Of a stretch of DNA of 64,000 bases, positions 17,588 to 26,548 are shown piece after piece. Positions within the stretch are counted from its first letter, which is position 1. Every line of letters starts with the position of its first letter. A program made the translations under genes and the position numbers. The stretch is from Achromobacter sp. Bel (GTDB taxonomy: Bacteria; Pseudomonadota; Gammaproteobacteria; Burkholderiales; Burkholderiaceae_B). The DNA is taken from NCBI RefSeq assembly GCF_012928505.1, contig NZ_JABBJN010000029.1, positions 1-64,000 of the forward strand, read 5' to 3'. The notes below the pieces were generated by a model that saw only the letters and a program-made list of their open reading frames with translations, did not search any database and was not told the origin of the DNA.

Positions 17588-18598
17588 ATGAACTACCGCC
17601 GACTGGGAACCAGCAATCTGCGCGTGTCGCCGCTATGCCTGGGCACCATGATGTTCGGAGAACAGACGCCTGATGACGAGGCGGCGCGCATTGTCGCGTC
17701 GGCGCGCGACCATGGCTTGAATTTCATCGATACGGCCGACGTCTACAACGAAGGCCGTTCGGAAGAAGTGGTGGGCAAGCTGCTGCAAGGGCAGCGCCAC
17801 GACTGGGTGCTGGCCAGCAAGATCGGCAACCCGGTGGGCAAGGGCCCGAACCAGGCCCATTATTCGCGCCAGTGGCTGACGCGCGGGGTGGAGCAAAGCC
17901 TCTCGCGCCTGGGCACGGATTTCATGGACATCCTGTACCTGCACCGCGACTACCACGAGGAAAACCTCGAAGAGGCGTTGTGGGCGCTGGGCGACCTGAT
18001 CCGCGCGGGCAAGCTGCGCAGCTTCGGCTTGTCGAACTTCCGCGGGTGGCGCATTGCCGAGGTCATGCGCCTCGCCGAAAAGCTGGGCGTACCGCAACCG
18101 GTCGTATGCCAGCCGTACTACAACATGCTCAATCGCGGTCCGGAAGTGGAAATCCTGCCCGCCTGTAAGCATTACGGACTGGGCGTGGTGCCGTACAGCC
18201 CCATCGCGCGGGGCGTCCTCACGGGCAAGTACCTGCCCGGTCAGGCGCCAGCGGCCGACACCCGTGCCGGGCGTGGCGACCGCCGCATCCTGGCCACCGA
18301 ATTCCGTGAAGAGTCCCTGCAGATCGCGCAGCAGCTGGTTCAGCACAGCGCGGCGCGCGGCGTGCAGGCGGGCCACTTTGCCACGGCCTGGGTGCTGGCC
18401 AACCCCGTCATCACGAGCGTGATCGCCGGTCCGCGCACGCTGGCGCAGATGGATGACTACTATGCGGCGCTGGATGTGAAGATCACGGCGGAAGACGAAG
18501 CCGTCGTGGATGGCTGGGTGACGCCCGGCCATGCGTCGGCGCACGGCTACAACGACCCGAACTACCCGTTCTACGGGCGGCCGGTAGCCGCTGCATAA
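17588..18598 (+). CDS. Aldo/keto reductase
   Basis: A 336-residue NADPH-dependent oxidoreductase with a (beta/alpha)8 barrel. Visible hallmarks are MNYRRLGTSNLRVSPLCLGTMMFG, FIDTADVYNEGRSEEVVG (catalytic Asp and Tyr), VLASKIGN (Lys), YLHRDY (His) and a cofactor-binding end VITSVIAGPRTLAQMDD. It is closest in style to the YajO/Tas-like AKRs. ATG 17588 was chosen; the upstream open frame overlaps the hydrolase gene. It is the third gene of the GntR-linked operon, 34 bp after the hydrolase. Confidence 0.93.
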   Translation: MNYRRLGTSNLRVSPLCLGTMMFGEQTPDDEAARIVASARDHGLNFIDTADVYNEGRSEEVVGKLLQGQRHDWVLASKIGNPVGKGPNQAHYSRQWLTRGVEQSLSRLGTDFMDILYLHRDYHEENLEEALWALGDLIRAGKLRSFGLSNFRGWRIAEVMRLAEKLGVPQPVVCQPYYNMLNRGPEVEILPACKHYGLGVVPYSPIARGVLTGKYLPGQAPAADTRAGRGDRRILATEFREESLQIAQQLVQHSAARGVQAGHFATAWVLANPVITSVIAGPRTLAQMDDYYAALDVKITAEDEAVVDGWVTPGHASAHGYNDPNYPFYGRPVAAA

Positions 18599-18618
18599 AG
18601 GTATCCCGGGAAAGCGCC

Positions 18619-19191
18619 TCAGGCTGGGGCGCGGATCGGTTCGGCAGCGATGCCGTGCAGCATCATCTGCTCGACCACGGACGCAATGCCCAGCCGGGCG
18701 ACGCGTCCGCGGCGTTCGGCATCCACCATGCTGGTCAGCACGCCGAACAACATTTCCGTCAGCGCCGCCGCCGTCATGTCCACGCGGAAGGCGCCTTCGC
18801 GCTGCCCGCGCAGGAAGAACGCGTCCAGCGATTCCTGATACCCCGACCAACTGTTCATGATGTCGGGCTGCTGTTCGTTGTCAGGCTTCCAGTTGTACAT
18901 CAGGAAAGCCGTCAATTCCTTATGCGCCAGATTCTGATGGATCAGGTTGCGTAGCGCCTCTTGCGGCGGCGCCGTATCCAGATGCGAGTCCGCCAGTGCC
19001 TTCTTCATGACGTGGGCGCTATGGGTCGTGAGTCGCAAGACCAGTTGGTCCCGCGTCTGACAGAAGCGGTATAGCGTCGCTTTGCTCACCCCCACGGCTT
19101 TGGCCAGTTCCTGCAGGGTGCCCCTGGGCTGGTCGACCATTGCCATCGCCAACGCCACCAGAAGTTTCTCGTGCCCCGCCTCGTCAGACAT
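18619..19191 (-). CDS. TetR family repressor of the adjacent RND efflux operon
   Basis: A 190-residue TetR protein with an N-terminal HTH (PRGTLQELAKAVGVSKATLYRFCQTRDQLVLRL) and a C-terminal ligand domain. It is divergent from the RND operon and separated by 216 bp holding two copies of TGAATC-N6-GATTCA. The arrangement is that of local efflux repressors such as AcrR, MexZ or AxyZ. Which one it matches cannot be told from sequence alone. Confidence 0.9.
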   Translation of the reverse strand: MSDEAGHEKLLVALAMAMVDQPRGTLQELAKAVGVSKATLYRFCQTRDQLVLRLTTHSAHVMKKALADSHLDTAPPQEALRNLIHQNLAHKELTAFLMYNWKPDNEQQPDIMNSWSGYQESLDAFFLRGQREGAFRVDMTAAALTEMLFGVLTSMVDAERRGRVARLGIASVVEQMMLHGIAAEPIRAPA

Positions 19192-19233
19192 GCTCTGCCC
19201 CCGTTTCTGTCATAGAACTTGATCAGACGCTAT

Positions 19234-19251
19234 TGAATCATGCGTGATTCA
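19234..19251. promoter_or_regulatory. Candidate TetR operator copy 1 (TGAATC-N6-GATTCA)
   Basis: Perfect 6-bp arms TGAATC (19234-19239) and GATTCA (19246-19251) lie 43 bp upstream of the TetR start. An identical architecture recurs at 19326-19343. Confidence 0.6.
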
Positions 19252-19325
19252 CTTTGTACAAACTTTGGGGAAGTTGGCAAGTAAAAACTTGTGAAGCTGC
19301 GTTCAATAAACTTCACAGAACCAAA

Positions 19326-19343
19326 TGAATCGTTATTGATTCA
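19326..19343. promoter_or_regulatory. Candidate TetR operator copy 2 (TGAATC-N6-GATTCA)
   Basis: The arms and 6-bp spacer length are identical to copy 1; the centres are 92 bp apart. It lies 65 bp before the chosen adaptor start at 19408 and inside a longer open frame from 19291, which supports the later start. Confidence 0.6.
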
Positions 19344-19407
19344 AATTAAGCAATCGAGTAGCATCAGCGACTTGTTGAATTCAGGACGCCGCAGGCGGGG
19401 ATTGCAA

Positions 19408-20589
19408 ATGTTGAAGAATCAAACCAGGTGGCAATGGCCCCTGACGGCGTTGGTGATGTCGATCGTTTTGGCAGGTTGCGGGGCCGATCAGGATGCGCAT
19501 TCGCAGGCGTCCGAACCCCGGGCCGTTCAGGTGCTGGCGGTGCAACCCGAACGCTACGCGCTGACCAGCGCGTTGCCGGGGCGGGTGGAACCCATGCGGG
19601 TGGCGGAAGTGCGCGCGCGCGTGGCGGGCATCGTGCTCAGCCGCAATTTCGAGGAAGGCGCCGACGTGAAGGCGGGCGATGTGCTGTTCCGCATTGATCC
19701 GGCGCCCTTCAAGGCGGCGTTGTCGCGCGCCCAGGGCGAACTGGCCAAGGCGGATGCCGCCGTGTCGGACGCCCAAGCCATCGTCAAGCGCTATACGCCG
19801 CTGGTGAAGATAGAAGCGGTGAGCCAGCAGGACTTCGACACCGCCACCACCACGCTCAAGAGCGCCCAGGCCGCGCGCCGCTCGGCGCAGGCCGACGTGG
19901 AAACCGCGCAATTGAACCTGGACTACGCCACGGTCAAGGCGCCGATTTCGGGCCGCATCGGCCGCGCCCAGGTCACCGAGGGCGCACTGGTGGGCCAGAA
20001 CGAGGCCACGGTCATGGCGAAGATCCAGCAACTGGACCCGATCTACGTGGACTTCACCCAGCCCGTGGCGGACATGCTGCACATGCGCGCCGCGCTGCAG
20101 GACGGCAGCCTGGGGCAGGGCGAGGGCGCCGACATTTCCCTCACCATCGACGGCACCGACCAGAAGCGCAATGGGCGCCTGCTGTTCTCGGACATTGCGG
20201 TGGACCGGACCACGGGGCAGGTGTCCGTGCGCGGCGAATTCGCCAACCCCGACGTGCTGCTGCTGCCAGGCATGTACGTGCGCGTGCGGACGCGGCAAGG
20301 GGTGGACCCCGAAGCCATTCTGGTGCCGCAGCGCGCCGTGCTGCGCAGCACCGATGGCAAGCCGCAGGTGATGGTGGTGGGCAAGGACGAGGTCGTGGAG
20401 TCCCGCCTGGTGCAAACCGGCACGATGCGCGGCGGCGACTGGCACATCGTCGAAGGCCTGAGCGCGGGCGACCGCGTGATCGTGGGCGGCGTCAACGCCG
20501 CCGTGCCTGGCCAGAAAGTCAGCGTGACCCCCCTGGTGCAGCCCAAGGTCGCGGCCGCTGACGAGGCCTCGGTCCCTGTCGCGAACTGA
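19408..20589 (+). CDS. RND efflux periplasmic adaptor (membrane fusion protein)
   Basis: A 393-residue lipoprotein adaptor of the AcrA/MexA family. The signal ends in lipobox LAGC with Cys24. Lipoyl half-motifs are VAEVRARVAGIVLSRNFEEGADVKAGDVLFRIDP and LDYATVKAPISGRIGRAQVTEGALV, flanking an alpha-hairpin (AQGELAKADAAVSDAQ...AARRSAQADVETAQ). It links the inner-membrane pump to the outer-membrane channel. The ATG at 19408 gives a normal lipoprotein signal; the in-frame start at 19291 would run through an operator copy. Confidence 0.93.
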   Translation: MLKNQTRWQWPLTALVMSIVLAGCGADQDAHSQASEPRAVQVLAVQPERYALTSALPGRVEPMRVAEVRARVAGIVLSRNFEEGADVKAGDVLFRIDPAPFKAALSRAQGELAKADAAVSDAQAIVKRYTPLVKIEAVSQQDFDTATTTLKSAQAARRSAQADVETAQLNLDYATVKAPISGRIGRAQVTEGALVGQNEATVMAKIQQLDPIYVDFTQPVADMLHMRAALQDGSLGQGEGADISLTIDGTDQKRNGRLLFSDIAVDRTTGQVSVRGEFANPDVLLLPGMYVRVRTRQGVDPEAILVPQRAVLRSTDGKPQVMVVGKDEVVESRLVQTGTMRGGDWHIVEGLSAGDRVIVGGVNAAVPGQKVSVTPLVQPKVAAADEASVPVAN

Positions 20590-20629
20590 CCGGCCGTCCG
20601 CGCCCCGCATGCCTTCCCAAGGATAGATC

Positions 20630-23600
20630 ATGTCCAAGTTTTTCATTGGCCGCCCCAATTTCGCGTGGGTGGTGGCCATCTTTATTTCGCTCGCCGGCCT
20701 GCTGGCGATCCCGTCGCTGCCGGTGTCGCAGTTTCCGGTGGTGGCGCCGCCCCAGGTGACCATCGCCGCCGTGTACCCGGGCGCATCCGCGTCGGTGCTG
20801 GTCGATTCGGTGACAAGCGTCATCGAAGAAGAGCTGAACGGCGTCAAGCACATGCTGTACTACGAGTCGTCCAGCAGCTCCAGCGGCAGCGCCGAAATCA
20901 CCGTTACGTTCGAACCCGGCACGGACCCCGACCTGGCCCAGGTCGACGTGCAGAACCGCATCAAGAAGGCCGAAGCCCGCTTGCCGTCGGCAGTGACGCA
21001 GCAGGGCCTGCAAGTCGAGCAGGCCAGCTCCAACTTCCTGATGATCTACGCGCTGACCTACAAGGGCGACGACGCGCACAAGGACGTGGTGGGCCTGTCC
21101 GACTACGCAGCGCGCAACATCAATAACGAAATCCGCCGTGTGGACGGCGTGGGCAAGGTGCAGTTCTTCGGCGCCGAAGCGGCCATGCGCGTGTGGATCG
21201 ACCCGCAGAAGCTGCTGGGCCTGGGCCTGTCGGTGGCCGATGTCAACGCGGCCATCGCGGCGCAGAACGTGCAGGTGCCGGCCGGCAGCTTCGGCAGCCG
21301 CCCCGGTTCGCCCGAACAGGAGCTGACGGCCACGCTGGCCGTGAAAGGCATGCTGGATTCGCCGGATGAATTCGGCCGGATCGTGCTGCGCGCCAATGAC
21401 GACGGCTCGTCCGTGCATTTGTCAGATGTGGCGCGCCTGGAAGTGGGCCGCCAGAGCTACGATTTCGAAACGCGCCTGAACGGCAAGAAGTCGGTTGGCG
21501 CGGCGGTGCAGCTGGCGCCGGGCGCCAATGCGATCGATACGGTCAAGGCCGTGAAGGCGCGCCTGCAGGAGTTGTCCGCGTCGTTCCCCGAAGACGTCGC
21601 GTTTTCGGTGCCGTTCGATACGTCGCGTTTCGTCAGCGTGGCGATCGAAAAGGTGGTGCACACGCTGCTTGAGGCGATGGTGCTGGTCTTCCTGGTGATG
21701 TTCCTGTTCCTGCAGAACATCCGCTATACGCTGATCCCGACGATCGTGGTGCCGGTGTGCTTGTTGGGCACCTTCGCCGTGATGTCCGTGCTGGGCTTCT
21801 CGGTGAACATGATGACCATGTTCGGCATGGTGCTGGCCATCGGCATCCTGGTGGACGACGCCATCGTGGTGGTCGAAAACGTGGAACGCATCATGGCCGA
21901 AGAAGGCCTGCCGCCGCGCGAAGCCACGGTCAAGGCGATGGAGCAGGTGTCGGGCGCCATCATCGGCATCACGCTGGTGCTGTCCGCCGTGTTCCTGCCG
22001 CTGGCCTTCATGAGCGGTTCGGTCGGTGTCATCTATCAGCAGTTCTCGCTGTCGTTGGCGGTGTCGATCCTGTTCTCGGGCTTCCTGGCGCTGACCTTCA
22101 CGCCGGCGCTGTGCGCCACGTTTCTCAAGCCCATCCCCAAGGGTCACCATGATGAAAAGAAGGGATTTTTCGGCTGGTTCAACCGTCGCTTCAACCACCT
22201 GACCGCGCGCTTTGAAGCGCTGAATTCGCGGCTGGTCAAGCGCACCGGACGCTACATGGTGATCTACGTGGCGATCGTCGCGGTGCTGGGCGTGCTGTAC
22301 GTGCGCGTGCCGGAATCCTTCGTGCCGCCGGAAGACCAGGGCTATGTCATTGTCGACATGCAGCTGCCGCCGGGCGCCACCCATACCCGCACCGACAAGG
22401 TCGTGGCCGACGTCGAGCAGCATCTGATGTCCCTGGACGCCATGGGCGACGCCTTTACCGTGATGGGCTTCAGCTTTTCGGGAACGGGCCAGAATGCGGG
22501 CATCGCGTTTCCGACGCTGAAAGACTGGTCCGAACGCGGCAAGGGCCAGGCGGCCACCGACGTCGCCGATAGCGTGAACGCGCGCTTTGCCGCCATCGAC
22601 GACGGCACGGTCATGGCGGTCAATCCGCCGCCCATCGACGGCCTGGGCAACTCCGGCGGCTTCGCGCTGCGTCTGCAGGACCGCGGCGGCCTGGGGCGCG
22701 CAGCCCTGACGGACGCGCGCAACCAGTTGCTGGCCCGCGCCAACAGTTCGCCGGTGATCGCCTACGCCATGATGGAAGGCCTGGCCGACGCGCCGCAATT
22801 GCGCCTGGACATCGACCGCCAGAAGGCGGAAGCGTTGGGCATCGGGTTCGACACGATCAGCACGGCGATCTCGTCGGCCTACGGGTCCGCCACGATCAAC
22901 GACTTTGCCAACGCCGGGCGCTTGCAGCGCGTAGTGGTGCAGGCGGACGTGCGCGACCGTATGACGCCGGAAAGCATCCTGATGCTGAACGTGCGCAACA
23001 AGTCGGGCGGGATGGTGCCGCTAAGCGCCTTCGTGCAGACCGACTGGGAGACCGGGCCGGTGCAGATATCGCGCTACAACGGCTATCCGGCGTTCAAGAT
23101 CGCGGGCGACGCCATGCCCGGGCGCAGCACCGGCGAAGCGATGGCTGAAATCGAGCGCATTGTGTCGGAGCTGCCCAACGGCATCGGCTATGAATGGACG
23201 GGCCTGTCCTACCAGGAGCGGTTCGCGGGGGCGCAGGCGCCGATGCTGTTCGCGCTGGCCTTCCTGGTCGTGTTCCTGCTGATGGTCGCCTTGTACGAAA
23301 GCTGGGCCATTCCCGCGTCGGTCATGCTGATCGTGCCGATCGGCGCGCTGGGATCGGTCCTGGCCGTGACGGTGCTGGGCATGTCGAACGACGTGTACTT
23401 CAAGGTTGGCCTGATCACCATCATCGGCCTGTCCGCCAAGAACGCGATCCTGATCGTGGAATTCGCCAAGAGCCTGCGCGAGCAAGGCCATTCGCTGATG
23501 GATTCCGCCATCCAGGCCGCCAAGCTGCGTTTCCGCCCCATCGTGATGACGTCGCTGGCGTTCATCCTGGGCGTGGTGCCCTTGGCGTTGGCCAGCGGCG

Positions 23601-23779
23601 CGGGCGCGGCCAGCCAGCGCGCGCTGGGCGTGGGCGTGATCGGCGGCATGCTGACCGCCACGTTGCTGGGCGTGATCTTCGTGCCCATCTTTTTCGTGTG
23701 GGTGCTGTCTCTGGTGTCGAAGAAACGCGCCAAGCCGGCATCCGACGCCTTGCCGGCCCCCCGCACGGCCGAGGAATAG
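20630..23779 (+). CDS. RND multidrug efflux permease (HAE-1 family)
   Basis: A 1049-residue inner-membrane proton/drug antiporter of AcrB/MexB size. It begins MSKFFIGRPNFAWVVAIFISLAGLLAIPSLPVSQFP. The paired Asp of transmembrane helix 4 are in GILVDDAIVVVENVERIM, and the helix-10 Lys is in IGLSAKNAILIVEFAKS. Two large periplasmic loops are present. Substrate range is not predictable. It is the second gene of the operon, 40 bp after the adaptor. Confidence 0.96.
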   Translation: MSKFFIGRPNFAWVVAIFISLAGLLAIPSLPVSQFPVVAPPQVTIAAVYPGASASVLVDSVTSVIEEELNGVKHMLYYESSSSSSGSAEITVTFEPGTDPDLAQVDVQNRIKKAEARLPSAVTQQGLQVEQASSNFLMIYALTYKGDDAHKDVVGLSDYAARNINNEIRRVDGVGKVQFFGAEAAMRVWIDPQKLLGLGLSVADVNAAIAAQNVQVPAGSFGSRPGSPEQELTATLAVKGMLDSPDEFGRIVLRANDDGSSVHLSDVARLEVGRQSYDFETRLNGKKSVGAAVQLAPGANAIDTVKAVKARLQELSASFPEDVAFSVPFDTSRFVSVAIEKVVHTLLEAMVLVFLVMFLFLQNIRYTLIPTIVVPVCLLGTFAVMSVLGFSVNMMTMFGMVLAIGILVDDAIVVVENVERIMAEEGLPPREATVKAMEQVSGAIIGITLVLSAVFLPLAFMSGSVGVIYQQFSLSLAVSILFSGFLALTFTPALCATFLKPIPKGHHDEKKGFFGWFNRRFNHLTARFEALNSRLVKRTGRYMVIYVAIVAVLGVLYVRVPESFVPPEDQGYVIVDMQLPPGATHTRTDKVVADVEQHLMSLDAMGDAFTVMGFSFSGTGQNAGIAFPTLKDWSERGKGQAATDVADSVNARFAAIDDGTVMAVNPPPIDGLGNSGGFALRLQDRGGLGRAALTDARNQLLARANSSPVIAYAMMEGLADAPQLRLDIDRQKAEALGIGFDTISTAISSAYGSATINDFANAGRLQRVVVQADVRDRMTPESILMLNVRNKSGGMVPLSAFVQTDWETGPVQISRYNGYPAFKIAGDAMPGRSTGEAMAEIERIVSELPNGIGYEWTGLSYQERFAGAQAPMLFALAFLVVFLLMVALYESWAIPASVMLIVPIGALGSVLAVTVLGMSNDVYFKVGLITIIGLSAKNAILIVEFAKSLREQGHSLMDSAIQAAKLRFRPIVMTSLAFILGVVPLALASGAGAASQRALGVGVIGGMLTATLLGVIFVPIFFVWVLSLVSKKRAKPASDALPAPRTAEE

Positions 23780-23784
23780 GACTC

Positions 23785-25266
23785 ATGATGCAAACCTCTT
23801 TCCCTTTGCGCCTTGGCGCCCTGGCCTTGAGCGCCGTACTGGCGGGATGCTCGCTGGCGCCCGTGCACCAGCGGCCCGACGCGCCGATCCCCGCGCAATA
23901 TCCGTCGCAGTTCAATCAAGCGGCCGCGCCCGCCGCGCCGTCGGCGGCGGCCACGCTGGATTGGCAGTCGTTCGTGACCGATGCGCCCTTGCGCCAGCTA
24001 GTGGCGCTGGCGCTTGAAAACAATCGGGACCTGCGCCAGGCCGTGCTGAACATCGAAGCGGCGCGGGCGCAGTACCGGATCGAACGCGCGGACCGCCTGC
24101 CGGGCATCAACGCCCAAGGCACGGGCACGCGCCAGCGGGTGCCGGGCGACTTGAGCAGCACCGGCAGCGCCGGCGTGCAAAGCACCTATCAAGCCGGGAT
24201 CGGGCTGACCTCCTTCGAGATCGACCTGTTCGGACGCGTGCGCAGCCTGTCGGACGCCGCGCTGCAGGAATACCTGGCTACCGAGGAAACCGCTCACAGC
24301 ACCCGAATCAGCCTGGTCGCCGAGGTGATCCAGGCGTATCTGACCCGCGACAGCGCGCAGCGCCGCCTGCTGGTCACGCGCCAGACGCTGGCCAGCCGCG
24401 AATCGTCGCTGGCGCTGACGTCCAAGCGGCGTCAGGCCGGCGCGGCCACGGCGCTGGACTACCAGGAAGCGCTGGGCTTGACCGAGCAGGCGAGGGCGGA
24501 ACTGGAACGCATGGACCGCGATGTGCGCCAGGCCGGCAATGCGCTGGCCTTGCTGGTGGGCGTGAACGACCTGGGCCCCTACCTGCCGCAGCAATTGGCG
24601 ACGTCGCCCGTGCTGCTGCAAGAGATCGCGGCGGGCGCGCCCTCCGAACTGCTGGAGCGCCGGCCCGACATCTTGGCCGCCGAACATCAGCTGCAGGCCC
24701 GCAACGCCAGCATCGGCGCGGCCCGCGCGGCGTTTTTCCCCAGCATTTCGCTGACCGGCCTGTTTGGCTCTTCCAGTGCCGACCTGTCCAACCTGTTCGA
24801 CGGGGGCCAGCGCGCCTGGTCATTCACGCCGCAGATCACGCTGCCGATCTTCGCGGGCGGCCGCAACACCGCCAATCTGGACCTGTCCCACGTGCGCAAG
24901 GACATCGCGGTGGCGGCGTACGAAAAGACCATCCAGACGGCGTTCAAGGAAGTGGCCGACGCGCTGGCCGCCACCGATACGCTGCGGCGCGAAGAGGCAT
25001 CGCGGCGCGCGCTGGCCGAGTCCAGCCAGGAGGCCATGCGTCTGTCCGAAGCCCGCTACCGCGGCGGCGTGGACAGCCACCTTCGCTACCTGGACGCCCA
25101 GCGCAGCGCGTTCACCGACCAGTTGAGCTACATCGAGGTCAGCACCCAGCGCCAGATCGCGCTGGCGACTTTGTTCAAGGCGCTGGGCGGCGGATGGCCG
25201 GGCGCGCGGCCTGCGGCAGGCGCGCAGCCGGTTGACGCGGTGCCGGACGGCATCGGGGAGGGGTGA
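23785..25266 (+). CDS. RND outer-membrane factor lipoprotein (NodT/OprM family)
   Basis: A 493-residue outer-membrane channel. Signal MMQTSFPLRLGALALSAVLAGC has lipobox LAGC, with Cys22 acylated. Two OEP repeats are visible: DWQSFVTDAPLRQLVALALENNRDLRQAVLNIEAARAQYRIERA and RPDILAAEHQLQARNASIGAARAAFFPSISLTGLFGSSS. With the adaptor and permease it completes a tripartite pump. It starts 5 bp after the permease stop, with AGGA upstream of tandem ATGs. Confidence 0.95.
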   Translation: MMQTSFPLRLGALALSAVLAGCSLAPVHQRPDAPIPAQYPSQFNQAAAPAAPSAAATLDWQSFVTDAPLRQLVALALENNRDLRQAVLNIEAARAQYRIERADRLPGINAQGTGTRQRVPGDLSSTGSAGVQSTYQAGIGLTSFEIDLFGRVRSLSDAALQEYLATEETAHSTRISLVAEVIQAYLTRDSAQRRLLVTRQTLASRESSLALTSKRRQAGAATALDYQEALGLTEQARAELERMDRDVRQAGNALALLVGVNDLGPYLPQQLATSPVLLQEIAAGAPSELLERRPDILAAEHQLQARNASIGAARAAFFPSISLTGLFGSSSADLSNLFDGGQRAWSFTPQITLPIFAGGRNTANLDLSHVRKDIAVAAYEKTIQTAFKEVADALAATDTLRREEASRRALAESSQEAMRLSEARYRGGVDSHLRYLDAQRSAFTDQLSYIEVSTQRQIALATLFKALGGGWPGARPAAGAQPVDAVPDGIGEG

Positions 25267-25283
25267 TTTAGCTCTATTTTAAA

Positions 25284-25330
25284 AAATCTCGATAAAATGT
25301 ATTGACGTCGAGATTTATGCTGCTTATCGT
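25284..25330 (+). promoter_or_regulatory. Candidate promoter with inverted repeat upstream of Bug/M20 genes
   Basis: An AT-rich island in the 141-bp gap after the efflux operon. Perfect 8-bp arms AAATCTCG (25284-25291) and CGAGATTT (25309-25316) surround TTGACG (25302-25307). TATCGT follows after 17 bp (25325-25330), a plausible sigma-70 pair. The right arm sits in the promoter spacer, so a bound regulator would block the polymerase. Found by eye. Confidence 0.4.
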
Positions 25331-25407
25331 AGAAAAAAAGCGCCGCCAGGTAGCCGGCTGCCATTCCCTGGCGTTACGCCGGCGGCAGGCGCACGAGGAG
25401 ACAAGCA

Positions 25408-26484
25408 GTGATACGTCCATGCGACAGCCGGCCGTGCCGGCGCCTATCCCGCGCGGCGTCCCCGCGCGCCGGGAAGATGCCGTCGGCCCGCGAGGGCGGG
25501 GTCTTGCGCTCCTGGCTACGGCGAGCCTGGCGCGGTCTGGCGGCTTGCGCCGTGCTGGCGGCGGGCGTGCCGGCCCAGGCAGCGGACTGGCCCGCCCGGC
25601 CGATGACCATCGTGGTCAACGGGGGCCCGGGTAGCTTGCCTGACCTGTTCGCGCGGCCGCTGGCCGAGCGGCTGCACCACGCTTTCGGCCAGCCCGTCGT
25701 CGTCGAAAACAAGCCCGGCGCCGGCGGCCTGTTGGCGATGCAGCAGCTTAAGTCAGCGCCGCCCGACGGGTATACGCTGGCCTTGGTCACGAACGCCCAC
25801 CTCGTCTGGAATCCCTATATTTTTCCCGCGCTGACGTATGACCCGGTCCGCGACGTCGTGCCGGTCAGCCCCTTGGCGGTCATCCCCATGGCGCTGACGG
25901 TCAACGACAAGGTGCCGGCGCAGTCGCTGGCGCAATTGTTCGCGCTGGCCCGCCAGCAGCCGGGCCGGCTGAACTATGCGTCCTCGGGCAACGGCAGTCC
26001 GCCGCACGTGCTGTTCGAAATGCTGCGCGAACAGGCCGGCGTCGACATCATGCACGTGCCATTCAAGACGGGCACCGGCGCGCTGAATTCGGTGCTGGCC
26101 GGCGACACGCAGATGTACTTCGCCGGCACTGCGCTGGTCGAACCCATGGTCAAGGAAGGGCGCTTGCGCGCGTTGGCCATCAGCGATGCCGTGCCCGACG
26201 CCGCCTTCGGCCGCGCGCCGACGTTGGCGCAGCAGGACTTCCGCGGCTTCGAAGGCGCAGTGTGGCTGGGGGTGGCGGCGCGCGCCGGCACGCCCGAGCC
26301 CATCGTCCAACGCCTGAACGCCGAGATCGGCCGCGCGCAGCAGGACGGCGCCATGCGCCAGATGTACGCCAACCACGGTTCGCTGCCGTACCATCTGGAG
26401 GCCAGCGCCTTCGCCCGACGGGTTGCCGACGAGCGCGAGGCCACGGGCCCTGTGCTGCGCAAGCTGGGCATCAAGCCCGATTGA
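25408..26484 (+). CDS. Bug-family substrate-binding protein linked to an M20 amidohydrolase
   Basis: A 358-residue Bug/TctC protein. The start is GTG 25408 with GAGGAG 7 bases upstream. This gives an unusually long, Arg-rich lead of about 38 residues before the hydrophobic signal core (LAACAVLAAGVPAQAAD); an internal ATG at 25477 is an alternative. Ligand-site motifs are IVVNGGPGSLPDLFARPLA, VVVENKPGAGGLLAM and IMHVPFKTGTGAL. It is followed 64 bp later by an amidohydrolase, suggesting a ligand that is an acylated or amide-bearing acid. Confidence 0.9.
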   Translation: MIRPCDSRPCRRLSRAASPRAGKMPSAREGGVLRSWLRRAWRGLAACAVLAAGVPAQAADWPARPMTIVVNGGPGSLPDLFARPLAERLHHAFGQPVVVENKPGAGGLLAMQQLKSAPPDGYTLALVTNAHLVWNPYIFPALTYDPVRDVVPVSPLAVIPMALTVNDKVPAQSLAQLFALARQQPGRLNYASSGNGSPPHVLFEMLREQAGVDIMHVPFKTGTGALNSVLAGDTQMYFAGTALVEPMVKEGRLRALAISDAVPDAAFGRAPTLAQQDFRGFEGAVWLGVAARAGTPEPIVQRLNAEIGRAQQDGAMRQMYANHGSLPYHLEASAFARRVADEREATGPVLRKLGIKPD

Positions 26485-26548
26485 TCCTCCTCCTTTCCCT
26501 CCAACCCTGGAATCAACGGCGCCCTACGGGGCGCCGGCACCGGTAGCC

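Noticed and set aside
18593..18640. Possible terminator between the aldo/keto reductase and TetR genes
   Set aside because: Only short imperfect hairpins and no T-run are present.
19291..19407. Upstream in-frame extension of the RND adaptor gene
   Set aside because: It would place an operator copy inside the coding sequence and bury the lipoprotein signal 39 residues in. The start at 19408 fits better.
21422..22798. 458-codon antisense frame inside the RND permease gene
   Set aside because: The permease is full length and motif-complete. The antisense product is Asp/His/Arg-rich and unsupported.
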